From positions 186,001 to 250,000 of the forward strand of contig NZ_WQEG01000004.1 in NCBI RefSeq assembly GCF_013033515.1: 64,000 nucleotides of DNA, written 5' to 3'. The translations under genes and the position numbers were made by a program. The notes below the pieces were generated by a model that was not told where the DNA came from, ran no database searches, and saw only the letters and a program-made list of their open reading frames with translations. Position 1 is the stretch's first letter; each line of letters begins with the position of its first letter. Of this stretch, positions 24,865 to 34,532 are shown piece by piece. Source of the DNA: Ruegeria sp. HKCCA6707 (lineage in GTDB: Bacteria; Pseudomonadota; Alphaproteobacteria; Rhodobacterales; Rhodobacteraceae).

Positions 24865-27120
24865 TTACCCAATATCGCAGGAGGCCAGAATGGCCATGTT
24901 CAGGATGTCATTAGCGGTCGAGACGGTCGAACAGATCTGAATGGGCTTGTCGACACCCGACAGGATCGGACCGATCACGGTTGCGCCACCCATTTCCTGC
25001 ATCAGCTTGGTCGAGATGCTGGCCGAATGGCGCGCGGGCACGATCAAGATATTGGCCGGACCGGTCAGGCGCGAGAACGGATAGCTGGCCTGCTGTTCAA
25101 CGTTCAAAGCCACATCCACGGTCATTTCGCCTTCATATTCGAAATCCACGCCCCGCTGGTCCAGAACTGTTGGCGCACGATGCATTTTTTCCGCACGCTC
25201 GGACACCGGATAGCCGAAGGTCGAGAAACTGACAAAGGCCACACGCGGCTCAAGCCCCATATGGCGGGCGACGGCGGCGGAGCGTTCGGCAATATTGGCC
25301 AGATCATTCTCATCCGGCCATTCATGCACAAGCGTGTCACCGATCAGGACAATCCGACCCTTATGCAACAAGGCCGTTACCCCAGCGGCCCCATGCGCGG
25401 CGTCGGCGTCAAACACATGATTGATGCGGTCCAAAACATGCGCCGACTTGCGAGTGGCCCCTGTTACCAGCCCATCACCATGGCCATGCGCCAGCATCAG
25501 GGATGAGAACACATGCCGGTCGCGGGCCGCCAGGCGGTGAATGTCTTTGTGGTCGAAACCTTTGCGTTGCAGTCGCTGGTACAAAAAGTCCTTGTAGGCA
25601 TCGAGATGCAGGGTATTGGCCGCGTTCACCACCTCAAGCTCGCGCACAGCATCGCCCAGACCGGCCTCTTCCAGCTTCTCCTTCACGTCATCCTGTCGAC
25701 CGACCACCAGAGCTTTGCCAAAACCCGAGCGCTGATACATCACTGCCGCACGCAATACGCGGGGATCGTCACCTTCGGCAAAGATCATCCGGCTTTGGGC
25801 CTGGCGCGCGCGCGCGTTTAGACCGCGCAGGATGCTGGCGGTTGGATCCATCCGGGATTTCAAGCTCAGCTCATAGGCGTCCATATCGATGATCGGGCGT
25901 CGCGCTGCACCCGTGTCCATCCCGGCCTTGGCGACAGCTGGCGGGATCCGGTGGATCAAGCGTGGGTCGAACGGGGTGGGAATGATGTAATCGCGGCCAA
26001 AGGTCAGCGACTTGCCATAGGCCATGGCAACCTCATCCGGCACATCCTCGCGCGCCAGACGGGCCAGCGCATGCGCGCAGGCAATCTTCATCTCATCATT
26101 GATGGCGCGGGCATGGATATCCAGCGCCCCTCGGAACAGGTAGGGAAAACCCAGAACGTTGTTGACCTGGTTGGGGTAATCGCTGCGCCCGGTGGCAACG
26201 ATTGCATCCACGCGCACCTCATGGGCCTCTTCCGGCGTAATCTCGGGGTCTGGGTTGGCCATGGCGAAGATCACCGGATTGTCCGCCATCGAAGCAACCA
26301 TGTCCTGCGTCACGGCCCCTTTGACCGAGACGCCCAGGAACACGTCGGCATCCTTCATCGCGTCTTCTAGCGTGCGCAGATCCGTGGAAATTGCATGGGC
26401 TGACTTCCACTGGTTCATACCCTCCGTCCGACCCTGATAGATCACACCCTTGGTGTCACAGACGATACAATTCTCGTGCCGCGCACCCATCGCCTTGAGC
26501 AGTTCGATACAGGCAATCCCCGCAGCGCCAGCTCCGTTCAGGACGATTTTCACGTCCTCGATCTTCTTGCCCGAAATATGCAGCGCATTGATCAGGCCCG
26601 CGGCACAGATTACCGCTGTGCCGTGCTGATCATCATGGAAGACAGGGATATCCATCTCTTCCTTCAGGCGCTGTTCGATGATGAAACATTCGGGCGCCTT
26701 GATGTCTTCCAGGTTGATCCCGCCAAAAGTCGGCCCCATCAGGCGCACCGCGCGGCAGAACTCATCCGGGTCTTCGGTGTCCAGCTCGATATCAATCGAA
26801 TTCACGTCAGCAAACCGCTTGAACAGAACCGATTTCCCTTCCATCACCGGCTTCGAGCCCAGCGCACCAAGGTTGCCAAGACCCAGAACCGCCGTCCCGT
26901 TCGAGATCACGGCGACCAGATTGCCCTTATTGGTATAGTCATAAGCCGTCTCGGGCGCTTCGGCGATGGCCTCACACGGAACCGCCACGCCGGGGCTGTA
27001 TGCCAAAGACAGATCGCGCTGCGTGGTCATGGGAACGGTGGCCTGCACCTCCCATTTGCCGGGGGTCGGGTCCAGGTGAAAGGCCAGCGCCTCATCTTTG
27101 GTGATCTTCGCTTTGGGCAT
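24865..27120 (-). CDS. maeB: NADP-dependent malic enzyme with phosphotransacetylase-like domain
   Basis: A 751-residue protein with an N-terminal malic enzyme module (about 1-430) and a C-terminal phosphotransacetylase-like module (about 435-751). SLAYSPGVAVPC and VFHDDQHGTAVI carry the malate and metal residues, and VLNGAGAAGIACIELL is the nucleotide-binding turn. The large two-domain form is the MaeB type that decarboxylates malate to pyruvate with NADP; the C-terminal module usually senses acetyl-CoA and does not act as Pta. It may lead the sugar kinase gene as a two-gene run and diverges from mutS. Confidence 0.93.
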   Translation of the reverse strand: MPKAKITKDEALAFHLDPTPGKWEVQATVPMTTQRDLSLAYSPGVAVPCEAIAEAPETAYDYTNKGNLVAVISNGTAVLGLGNLGALGSKPVMEGKSVLFKRFADVNSIDIELDTEDPDEFCRAVRLMGPTFGGINLEDIKAPECFIIEQRLKEEMDIPVFHDDQHGTAVICAAGLINALHISGKKIEDVKIVLNGAGAAGIACIELLKAMGARHENCIVCDTKGVIYQGRTEGMNQWKSAHAISTDLRTLEDAMKDADVFLGVSVKGAVTQDMVASMADNPVIFAMANPDPEITPEEAHEVRVDAIVATGRSDYPNQVNNVLGFPYLFRGALDIHARAINDEMKIACAHALARLAREDVPDEVAMAYGKSLTFGRDYIIPTPFDPRLIHRIPPAVAKAGMDTGAARRPIIDMDAYELSLKSRMDPTASILRGLNARARQAQSRMIFAEGDDPRVLRAAVMYQRSGFGKALVVGRQDDVKEKLEEAGLGDAVRELEVVNAANTLHLDAYKDFLYQRLQRKGFDHKDIHRLAARDRHVFSSLMLAHGHGDGLVTGATRKSAHVLDRINHVFDADAAHGAAGVTALLHKGRIVLIGDTLVHEWPDENDLANIAERSAAVARHMGLEPRVAFVSFSTFGYPVSERAEKMHRAPTVLDQRGVDFEYEGEMTVDVALNVEQQASYPFSRLTGPANILIVPARHSASISTKLMQEMGGATVIGPILSGVDKPIQICSTVSTANDILNMAILASCDIG

Positions 27121-27263
27121 CTTTTCAGGTCGTTTCCATGAGTTCAGGGCTTACGCGTCATAACGCAGGCAGGGCTGCGCCTCAACGACATTGCGTTTTC
27201 GCCTTTCGTCGCACGAGGGGGATTTGTAAGGTCACGCCCGGAACACGCCAGAAGGGGGCCGCC

Positions 27264-29897
27264 TTGTCCACAGTCACGCCGATGATGGCGCAATACCTTG
27301 AGATCAAAGAGGCCCATTCCGACGCTCTGCTGTTTTATCGCATGGGCGACTTCTATGAGATGTTCTTTGACGATGCGGTCAACGCAGCCGAGGCGCTGGA
27401 CATCGCGCTGACCAAGCGCGGCAAACACAACGACACCGACATTCCGATGTGCGGTGTGCCGGTGCATTCAGCCGAAGGGTATTTGCTGACACTTATTCGT
27501 AAAGGCTTTCGCGTGGCAGTCTGCGAACAGATGGAAAGTCCGGCCGAGGCCAAGAAAAGAGGCTCTAAAGCAGTAGTAAAGCGCGATGTTGTGCGATTGG
27601 TGACCCCCGGCACACTGACCGAAGACGCATTGCTTGAGGCGCGCCGTCACAACTTTCTCGCCACCTATTCCGAGGTTCGGGATGAGGCCGCGCTGGCCTG
27701 GGCCGATATCTCGACCGGTGCGTTTCATGTCATGCCGCTGACCTCGGTGCGGCTCAACCCCGAACTCGCCCGGCTGGCACCGTCCGAGTTGATCATTGCT
27801 GATGGATCCGCGCAGGCCTTGCAGGAACCCGCCCGCGACCTGGGCATCTCGCTGACCCCGATCGGCCGCGCCAGTTTCGACAGCACCGCCGCCGAAAAAC
27901 GCATCTGTGCGCTGTTCAAAGTTGGAGCACTGGACGCGTTTGGAAGCTTTACCCGTGCCGAGGTCTCGGCCATGGGGGCCCTGATCGACTATCTTGAGAT
28001 CACGCAAAAGGGCAAACTGCCCCTTCTGCAACCTCCGACAAAGGAATCTGCAGACCGCGTGGTTCAGATCGACACCGCAACCCGGCGCAACCTTGAACTC
28101 ACCCGCTCCCTGTCTGGTGGTCGCGCCGGATCGCTGTTGTCCGTTGTTGACCGCACAGTGACACCCGGCGGTGCGCGACTGCTGGAACAACGGCTCTCAA
28201 GCCCCTCGCGCAGCCTTGATGTGATCCACGCCCGGCTGGATGCGGTGAGTTTTGCCGTCGAAGACAGCTTGATCACCTCAGATCTGCGCGAAGCCCTGCG
28301 CAAAACCCCGGATCTTGACCGCGCCCTGTCCCGCCTGTCGCTGGATCGCGGTGGGCCGCGCGATCTGGCGGCAATCCGCAATGGGTTGAATCAGGCCGCG
28401 ACACTTGCCGATCTTTGCGCCTCCCAAGACCTGCCGGATTTGTTGAAATCAGCGGTGCAAAACCTTGTCGGGTTTAACGACCTTCTGCAGCTTTTAGATG
28501 ACGCATTGGTTGCCGAACCCCCCCTGCTGACCCGAGATGGTGGTTTCATCGCCACCGGCTTTGATGAAGAACTGGACGAAGCCCGCACCCTGCGCGACGA
28601 AGGCCGCTCGGTCATCGCCGGGTTCCAGCAGAACTATGCCGAACAGACCGGTATCGCCTCACTGAAGATCAAGCACAACAATGTGCTGGGTTATTTCATC
28701 GAAACCACAGCCACCCATGCCGAAAAGATGCTGAGCCCCCCGTTCAGCGAAACCTATATCCACCGCCAAACCACCGCCAATCAGGTGCGTTTTACCACGG
28801 TTGAACTGTCCGAGATCGAAACCCGCATCCTGAACGCTGGTAATCTGGCGCTGGAGATCGAAAAACGGCTCTATCAAAGGCTTTCTGATGAGATTTTGAG
28901 TCTCGCCGCCCGCCTCAACCAAGCCGCCCGAGGGTTAGCCGAGCTGGACCTGACCACAGCGCTTGCCGATCTGGCGCGTGGCGAAAACTGGTGCCGCCCA
29001 CAGGTCGACGCATCGCGCGCCTTCGACATTCAGGGTGGTCGTCACCCGGTTGTCGAACACGCCCTGCGTCACCAAAGCGGCGACGCGTTCATCGCGAATG
29101 ACTGCGACCTCAGCGCGGAAGACGGCGCCGCGATCTGGCTTCTGACCGGCCCCAACATGGCTGGTAAATCCACGTTTCTGCGCCAGAACGCCCTGATTGC
29201 TCTAATGGCCCAGATGGGCAGCTATGTTCCCGCTGAACGCGCGCATATTGGTTTGGTTAGCCAGCTTTTCAGCCGTGTCGGCGCCTCCGACGATCTGGCC
29301 CGCGGTCGCTCGACCTTCATGGTCGAAATGGTCGAAACCGCAGCCATCCTGAACCAGGCAGATGCGCACGCCTTGGTCATCCTGGATGAAATCGGGCGCG
29401 GCACCGCCACCTATGATGGGCTGTCCATTGCTTGGGCTACGTTGGAACATCTGCACGCCGCGAATACATGCCGCGCCCTGTTTGCCACGCATTATCACGA
29501 ACTCACCGCTCTCGCCGGTAATCTCGAAGGTGTCGACAACGCCACCGTCGCGGTCAAGGAATGGGAAGGTGAGGTCATCTTCCTGCACGAGGTCCACAAA
29601 GGCGCCGCCGACCGGTCTTATGGCGTTCAGGTCGCACAGCTGGCCGGCCTGCCCGCCTCTGTCGTCGACCGCGCCCGCGTTGTCCTTGAGCAACTGGAAA
29701 AAACCGAACGTGAAGGCGGCAAACAAAAAGCGTTGATCGATGACCTCCCGCTCTTTTCGGCCGCTCCGCCGCCGCCACCTGCGCCCAAAAAAACGTCACC
29801 GGTCACAGACATGCTCAACGACATCCTGCCGGATGAGCTCAGCCCCCGCGAAGCGCTTGACCTGATCTACAAACTGAAAGAGGCGGCCAAATCCTGA
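27264..29897 (+). CDS. mutS: DNA mismatch repair protein MutS
   Basis: MutS recognises mismatches and starts repair with MutL. The mismatch-reading Phe-x-Glu is in GDFYEMFFDDA (about residue 28), the ATPase Walker A is LTGPNMAGKST (near 625), and LVILDEIGRGT is Walker B. TTG at 27264 is the preferred start: GAAGGGGG lies 6 nt upstream and the protein then opens STVTPMMAQYLEIKEAHS as in relatives. An ATG at 27138 in frame would add 42 residues of no family similarity. It gives 877 residues. A proline-rich stretch precedes the C-terminal dimerisation tail. Confidence 0.94.
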   Translation: MSTVTPMMAQYLEIKEAHSDALLFYRMGDFYEMFFDDAVNAAEALDIALTKRGKHNDTDIPMCGVPVHSAEGYLLTLIRKGFRVAVCEQMESPAEAKKRGSKAVVKRDVVRLVTPGTLTEDALLEARRHNFLATYSEVRDEAALAWADISTGAFHVMPLTSVRLNPELARLAPSELIIADGSAQALQEPARDLGISLTPIGRASFDSTAAEKRICALFKVGALDAFGSFTRAEVSAMGALIDYLEITQKGKLPLLQPPTKESADRVVQIDTATRRNLELTRSLSGGRAGSLLSVVDRTVTPGGARLLEQRLSSPSRSLDVIHARLDAVSFAVEDSLITSDLREALRKTPDLDRALSRLSLDRGGPRDLAAIRNGLNQAATLADLCASQDLPDLLKSAVQNLVGFNDLLQLLDDALVAEPPLLTRDGGFIATGFDEELDEARTLRDEGRSVIAGFQQNYAEQTGIASLKIKHNNVLGYFIETTATHAEKMLSPPFSETYIHRQTTANQVRFTTVELSEIETRILNAGNLALEIEKRLYQRLSDEILSLAARLNQAARGLAELDLTTALADLARGENWCRPQVDASRAFDIQGGRHPVVEHALRHQSGDAFIANDCDLSAEDGAAIWLLTGPNMAGKSTFLRQNALIALMAQMGSYVPAERAHIGLVSQLFSRVGASDDLARGRSTFMVEMVETAAILNQADAHALVILDEIGRGTATYDGLSIAWATLEHLHAANTCRALFATHYHELTALAGNLEGVDNATVAVKEWEGEVIFLHEVHKGAADRSYGVQVAQLAGLPASVVDRARVVLEQLEKTEREGGKQKALIDDLPLFSAAPPPPPAPKKTSPVTDMLNDILPDELSPREALDLIYKLKEAAKS

Positions 29898-29904
29898 CCG
29901 CCCC

Positions 29905-29953
29905 TTCTTCTGTTCAAAAATACCTCCGCCGGAGGCTTGGCCTCGCAGAGGCC
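29905..29953. repeat. Dispersed Rhodobacteraceae-type palindromic element and hairpin between convergent genes
   Basis: The sequence TTCTTCTGTTCAAAAATACC followed by a CCTCCGCCGGAGG palindrome (29923-29935) resembles a short intergenic element I recall as common in Rhodobacteraceae genomes. It is followed by a perfect GGCCTC-GCA-GAGGCC hairpin (29939-29953). Placed between the ends of mutS and grpE, it probably terminates transcription in both directions; the A/T run favours the leftward direction. Confidence 0.5.
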
Positions 29954-29955
29954 AA

Positions 29956-30519
29956 TCAGCTCGCAGGTGTTGAAGACACCCCAACCTGCGCCGGGCGCAG
30001 CAAACGGTCGTGCAGCATGAACCCTTCGGCAGATACTTGAATGATGTCGCCAGCCTTAGTCCCCGGCACCGGAGCCTCAAACATCGCCTCATGCACGTTG
30101 GGATCAAACCGGTCACCGACTTCCGGCGTGATCACCTCGATCCCGTGTTTCTGGAACACATCCTTCAAGGCCCGCATGGTCAGTTCGACCCCTTCGATCA
30201 GACCCGCAGCGACTTCTTTCTGCTCATCTGTCGCGGCCTCCAGAGCGCGCTTCATATTGTCGTAAACCGGCAGCATATCGCGCGCCAGCTTTGACCCGCC
30301 ATATTGTTCCGCATCGCGGCGCGCCTTGTCTCCGCGTTTGCGCGCGTTCTCCGCATCCGCCAAGGCACGCATGAACTTGTCTTTGTAGTCATCCCGCTCG
30401 GCGCGCAGCTCATCCAGCTCCAGCGCTTCATCGCTGATCTCGGCCATCTCATCCGCCAGCTCTTCCGCCTCGGCCGACATGATGTCATCCAGAAAATCTT
30501 CGTTCTTGGGTTCTGCCAT
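29956..30519 (-). CDS. grpE: Nucleotide exchange factor GrpE
   Basis: GrpE releases ADP from DnaK. The 187-residue protein has an acidic N-terminus, a long coiled-coil helix (about 20-90, AEELADEMAEISDEALELDE and onward) with the ALADAENARKRGDKA signature, and the C-terminal beta-wing with GDRFDPNVHEAMFEAP. It lies 10 nt downstream of hrcA, so the heat-shock repressor and this cochaperone form an operon. No CIRCE element was found ahead of them. Confidence 0.95.
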   Translation of the reverse strand: MAEPKNEDFLDDIMSAEAEELADEMAEISDEALELDELRAERDDYKDKFMRALADAENARKRGDKARRDAEQYGGSKLARDMLPVYDNMKRALEAATDEQKEVAAGLIEGVELTMRALKDVFQKHGIEVITPEVGDRFDPNVHEAMFEAPVPGTKAGDIIQVSAEGFMLHDRLLRPAQVGVSSTPAS

Positions 30520-30529
30520 CTCTTACCCT

Positions 30530-31594
30530 CTAGCTCCGGTCGGATATCAGCTTGCCGACCAGTTGCGCCGTATAATCCACGATTGGTACGATCCGCCCAT
30601 AGTTCAGACGAGTGGGCCCGATGACCCCAACCGCACCAATTATCTTACGATCAGCGTTCATATATGGAGACACCACCAAAGAGGAACCCGAAAGTGAGAA
30701 AAGTTTGTTCTCAGAGCCGATAAAAATGCGCACACCTTCGCCATCCTCGGTCAATTCAAGGAATTCCGCGATGTCGCGCTTGCGTTCCAGATCATCAAAC
30801 AGGGTGCGAATGCGGTCCAGTTCTTCGGCCTCACCCGATTCACCCAGAAGATTCGCCCGCCCGCGAACAATCAACCGGGCCGAGTCGGTGCCATCCCCTT
30901 CCCAGGCGGCCATGCCGCTCTCGACCATTTCCCGCGCCAAAACATCAATTTCCTGCTTGCGCGCGTCGATCTGGCTTTGCATTTGACGCCGCACATCGCC
31001 AAGTGTGCGCCCTTCGATCAACGCGTTCAAGAAATTCGCGGCTTCCCGCATCGAACTTGGCGTTTGCCCGGGCGGTGGTGTGAACAGGCGATTTTCAACG
31101 TGACCATCAGAAAAGACCAGAACCACCAAGGCGCGGTCATGACCCAATGAGACGAACTCGATATGTTTGATCTCGGCCTCATGCTTGGGCGTCAAAACCA
31201 GTGATGCGCCCTGTGTCACGTTTGACAAAGCCGCACCTACACGGTCCAGCATGCCACCAACGTCCCCAGCGTTAGAGCCTAATGTCTCATCAAGTTTCTG
31301 CCTGTCATCAGGCCCCAGATCACCCACCTCAAGCAGCCCGTCTACAAACATACGCAACCCCTGCTGGGTCGGAATGCGGCCTGCACTGACATGCGGGCTG
31401 TCGAGCAGGCCCAGAAATTCCAGATCCTGCATCACATTGCGCACGGTCGCCGCGCTGACTTTTTCCGACAAAGTGCGCGTCAACGTGCGGCTGCCCACCG
31501 GCTCACCACTGTCCAGATAGCTTTCGACTATCAACCGGAACACCTCACGGGACCGGTCGTTCATCTCATCCAGAATTTTGCTCGCGTCGCTCAT
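30530..31594 (-). CDS. hrcA: Heat-inducible transcription repressor HrcA
   Basis: HrcA binds CIRCE operators of groESL-type operons and is kept active by GroEL. The N-terminal winged helix (LDEMNDRSREVFRLIVESYL, then SRTLTRTLSEKVSAATVRN) and the GRIPTQQGLRMFVDGLL motif are clear. ATG 31594 has GGAG 7 nt upstream; a TTG two codons earlier is ignored. The 354-residue length is normal. In this group groESL is regulated elsewhere; here HrcA lies with grpE only. Confidence 0.94.
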   Translation of the reverse strand: MSDASKILDEMNDRSREVFRLIVESYLDSGEPVGSRTLTRTLSEKVSAATVRNVMQDLEFLGLLDSPHVSAGRIPTQQGLRMFVDGLLEVGDLGPDDRQKLDETLGSNAGDVGGMLDRVGAALSNVTQGASLVLTPKHEAEIKHIEFVSLGHDRALVVLVFSDGHVENRLFTPPPGQTPSSMREAANFLNALIEGRTLGDVRRQMQSQIDARKQEIDVLAREMVESGMAAWEGDGTDSARLIVRGRANLLGESGEAEELDRIRTLFDDLERKRDIAEFLELTEDGEGVRIFIGSENKLFSLSGSSLVVSPYMNADRKIIGAVGVIGPTRLNYGRIVPIVDYTAQLVGKLISDRS

Positions 31595-31617
31595 CGGCAA
31601 TCTCCTGCTGGGTGGTC

Positions 31618-31645
31618 ATTAAATAGCAGGCCATGGAAAGGTCAA
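31618..31645 (-). promoter_or_regulatory. Candidate promoter for hrcA-grpE
   Basis: On the minus strand TTGACC (31645-31640), a 16-nt spacer and TTTAAT (31623-31618) form a good housekeeping-type promoter. The implied start near 31611 gives a leader of about 17 nt. No CIRCE inverted repeat overlaps it. Confidence 0.5.
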
Positions 31646-31706
31646 TCGGGGTTGCATCGTAACGCTGCAGGGCGGTATCCCCAACCCAGCAAACAAAGGA
31701 ATTCCC

Positions 31707-32420
31707 ATGCGACCCTCAGGACGTGATCTAAACGAAATGCGCGCCGTTTCAATCGAAACGGGTTTTACCAAACATGCCGAAGGGTCTTGCCTGATCAAGA
31801 TGGGCGACACCCATGTGCTGTGCACCGCCACGATCGAGGAACGCGTACCGCCCTTCATCAAGGGCTCGGGTCTGGGTTGGGTTACCGCTGAATACGGTAT
31901 GCTGCCCCGCGCAACCAACACCCGGATGCGGCGCGAGGCGGCCAGCGGCAAGCAAGGCGGCCGTACCGTAGAAATCCAGCGCTTGATTGGCCGTGCGTTG
32001 CGCGCTGGTGTCGACCGCGTGGCCCTGGGCGAGCGTCAGATCACCGTGGACTGCGACGTAATCCAGGCCGATGGCGGCACCCGCTGCGCCTCGATTACCG
32101 GGGGATGGGTTGCACTGCGTCTGGCCGTGAACAAGCTGATGAAGGCGGGCGACGTGATCTCGGACCCGCTGGTCGATCCGGTTTCCGCCGTATCCTGTGG
32201 CATCTATGCGGGCCAGCCGGTGCTGGATCTTGACTATCCTGAAGACAGCGAGGCCGGCGTGGACGGCAATTTCATCATGACCGGGTCAGGCAAGCTGATC
32301 GAAGTGCAAATGAGCGCTGAAGGCTCGATCTTTAGCCGGGCACAGATGGATCAGCTGATGGATCTGGCAGAAAAAGGTGTCGGCGAGCTGGCCGCAGCCC
32401 AGAAAGCCGCGACCGCATGA
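31707..32420 (+). CDS. rph: Ribonuclease PH
   Basis: Phosphorolytic 3'-5' exoribonuclease that trims tRNA 3' ends. The N-terminal [19 protein letters not shown] and [20 protein letters not shown] stretches hold the phosphate-binding Arg residues, and the 237-residue length is standard. It diverges from hrcA and overlaps rdgB by 4 nt; rph-rdgB-hemW is a common alphaproteobacterial operon. Confidence 0.96.
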   Translation: MRPSGRDLNEMRAVSIETGFTKHAEGSCLIKMGDTHVLCTATIEERVPPFIKGSGLGWVTAEYGMLPRATNTRMRREAASGKQGGRTVEIQRLIGRALRAGVDRVALGERQITVDCDVIQADGGTRCASITGGWVALRLAVNKLMKAGDVISDPLVDPVSAVSCGIYAGQPVLDLDYPEDSEAGVDGNFIMTGSGKLIEVQMSAEGSIFSRAQMDQLMDLAEKGVGELAAAQKAATA

Positions 32421-33031
32421 CCCGCAAGTTCGAGGGCGACCGCCTGCTAGTCGCCACGCACAACAAAGGCAAGCTTGAAGAGGTCGCGCACCTGCTGGAA
32501 CCCTTTGGCGTGACCGTCGTTGGTGCGGCTGACATGAACCTGCCCGAACCGGAAGAGACCGAGGATACCTTTGTCGGCAACGCCCGGATCAAGGCTCATG
32601 CCGCATCCAAAGCCACCGGCCTGCCCGCGCTTTCGGATGATTCCGGGATCACCATCGACGCGTTGGACGGTGCGCCCGGCGTCTATACCGCCGATTGGGC
32701 CGAAACCGGCAATGGTCGTGACTTCATGATGGCAATGACCCGCGCCCATACTGAGCTCGAGGCGAAGAACGCCCCTCACCCACGCACCGCTCAGTTCCGC
32801 AGCACTTTGGTTCTGGCCTGGCCTGACGGGCATGACGAAGTGTTCGAAGGCGTTGCACCCGGCCATCTGGTCTGGCCCGTGCGCGGCGAAGGCGGGTTTG
32901 GCTATGATCCAATGTTTGTCCCCGAAGGCCACGACATTACCTTTGCCGAAATGGATCGCTGGGAAAAGAACAAGATCAGCCACCGGGGCCGCGCGGTGGA
33001 GATGTTCGTGAAAGGCTGTTTTGGCGGATGA
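32417..33031 (+). CDS. rdgB: dITP/XTP pyrophosphatase (HAM1 family)
   Basis: It removes deaminated purine nucleotides (dITP, XTP) from the pool. [16 protein letters not shown] is the N-terminal nucleotide-binding motif, [18 protein letters not shown] carries the metal acids, and [12 protein letters not shown] is the C-terminal specificity motif. 204 residues. The stop overlaps the hemW start by 11 nt. Confidence 0.96.
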   Translation: MTRKFEGDRLLVATHNKGKLEEVAHLLEPFGVTVVGAADMNLPEPEETEDTFVGNARIKAHAASKATGLPALSDDSGITIDALDGAPGVYTADWAETGNGRDFMMAMTRAHTELEAKNAPHPRTAQFRSTLVLAWPDGHDEVFEGVAPGHLVWPVRGEGGFGYDPMFVPEGHDITFAEMDRWEKNKISHRGRAVEMFVKGCFGG

Positions 33032-34175
33032 TTGGCGCAACGGGGGCTTTGGCCTGTATGTGCATTGGCCCTTTTGCGAGGCCAAATGCCCCTATTGTGA
33101 TTTCAACAGCCATGTTTCAAGAAATATTGATCAAAAACAATGGCTTGACTGCTATCTAAGCGAATTGCGCCGCTCTGCCGGTGAAACACCCGACAGGGTC
33201 TTGAACACGATCTTTTTCGGCGGTGGCACACCGTCGCTGATGGCCCCCGAGACCGTCTCTGCCGTCATTGATACGGCGCGTGCGCTGTGGCGCCCCGCCA
33301 ACAACATGGAAATCACGCTGGAAGCGAATCCCGGCTCGGTTGAGGCAGGCAGGTTCGCCGCCTATCGCGATGCAGGTGTGAACCGCATTTCCATCGGCGT
33401 TCAAGCGCTGAACGACGACGACCTGCGCCGGTTGGGCCGCATTCATACGGTCACCGAGGCGCGTGCCGCGTTCGACATAGCCCGATCTTGTTTTGGCCGT
33501 GTCAGTTTCGACCTGATCTATGCGCGCCAACACCAAACTCTGGACGCGTGGCGCGCGGAATTGACCGAAGCGCTGTCGATGGCCGTCGATCACCTGTCGC
33601 TCTATCAGTTAACGATCGAACAAGGCACTGCCTTTGGAGATCGCTATGCCTTGGGCAAACTGCGCGGATTGCCCGAAGATGACAGCGCCGCCAATATGTA
33701 TCTGGCCACGCAAGAGATCTGCGAAACTCACGGGCTGCCCGCCTATGAGGTGTCCAACCACGCAAGGCCCGGTGCCGAGTCGCAGCACAATCTGATCTAT
33801 TGGCGCTATGGCGACTATGTCGGCATCGGTCCCGGTGCGCATGGGCGGATCACCTTAAATGGCCAGAAATACGCGACCGAGACCCATCTTGCCCCTCAAC
33901 GCTGGTTGGGTGCCGCAGCCAATGGCAATGGCGAGACAGTTCGCACCGAGGTGACACGTCAAGAACAGGCTCAAGAATACCTTATGATGGGTCTACGCAT
34001 TGTAGAAGGACTAGATATAGAGAGATACTGCGCACTGTCCGGATGTTCTCTGCCCCAAGACAAGCTGGACCACCTTACCCAGATCGGAATGATTCAATGT
34101 CAGGACGGGCGCTTGATGGCCACGCCGGATGGGCGCGCTGTATTGAACGCGGTTATCCGAGACTTGCTGGATTAA
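33021..34175 (+). CDS. hemW: HemW-type radical SAM heme chaperone
   Basis: A radical SAM protein related to HemN. FCEAKCPYCDF (C19, C23, C26) binds the 4Fe-4S cluster, and FFGGGTPSLMAPE and RISIGVQALNDDDLRRLGR are family motifs. HemW proteins deliver heme and do not act as coproporphyrinogen oxidases; the short N-terminus without the extra HemN Cys residues supports HemW. The TTG start (33021) gives the usual [17 protein letters not shown] opening and lies inside rdgB. 384 residues. Confidence 0.92.
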   Translation: MADDWRNGGFGLYVHWPFCEAKCPYCDFNSHVSRNIDQKQWLDCYLSELRRSAGETPDRVLNTIFFGGGTPSLMAPETVSAVIDTARALWRPANNMEITLEANPGSVEAGRFAAYRDAGVNRISIGVQALNDDDLRRLGRIHTVTEARAAFDIARSCFGRVSFDLIYARQHQTLDAWRAELTEALSMAVDHLSLYQLTIEQGTAFGDRYALGKLRGLPEDDSAANMYLATQEICETHGLPAYEVSNHARPGAESQHNLIYWRYGDYVGIGPGAHGRITLNGQKYATETHLAPQRWLGAAANGNGETVRTEVTRQEQAQEYLMMGLRIVEGLDIERYCALSGCSLPQDKLDHLTQIGMIQCQDGRLMATPDGRAVLNAVIRDLLD

Positions 34176-34178
34176 CGG

Positions 34179-34532
34179 ATGCATTATCTTTGGGCTGCAC
34201 TTGGACTTCTCTGCGTTGCACTGGCGATGATCGGGGTTGTTCTGCCGCTGCTGCCAACCGTACCCTTTCTGCTCTTGGCGGCATTCTTTTTTGCCCGATC
34301 CTCGACGCGGCTACACACTTGGCTTATCACCCACAAAACCTTTGGCCCGATGATAGTGGACTGGCAGCAATCCGGCGCTATTCGCCCAGCTGCAAAAAAG
34401 GCAGCAACCCTGTCTGTTGTCGCCGTTTTCGGTTTTTCGGTTTTGCTATCTGTGCCGACACATGTCTTGGTGATTCAGGTGATTACGTTAGCCGGAGTTA
34501 TGATCTTTATCTGGACCAGGCCTAGCGGCTAA
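34179..34532 (+). CDS. DUF454/YbaN-family small membrane protein
   Basis: A 117-residue inner-membrane protein with three to four hydrophobic spans. LGLLCVALAMIGVVLPLLPT and PFLLLAAFFFARSS followed by LHTWLITHKTFGP are the YbaN hallmark. Function unknown in general. It starts 3 nt after hemW, so it is likely part of the rph operon, and its end overlaps convergent parB by 11 nt. Confidence 0.85.
   Translation: MHYLWAALGLLCVALAMIGVVLPLLPTVPFLLLAAFFFARSSTRLHTWLITHKTFGPMIVDWQQSGAIRPAAKKAATLSVVAVFGFSVLLSVPTHVLVIQVITLAGVMIFIWTRPSG

Noticed and set aside
24865-27120. maeB as two separate genes (malic enzyme plus phosphotransacetylase)
   Set aside because: The frame is continuous through the domain border without stop or internal ribosome site, and the fused form is normal for MaeB.
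31601-31706. CIRCE operator upstream of hrcA-grpE
   Set aside because: I looked for TTAGCACTC-N9-GAGTGCTAA or close variants on both strands and found none.
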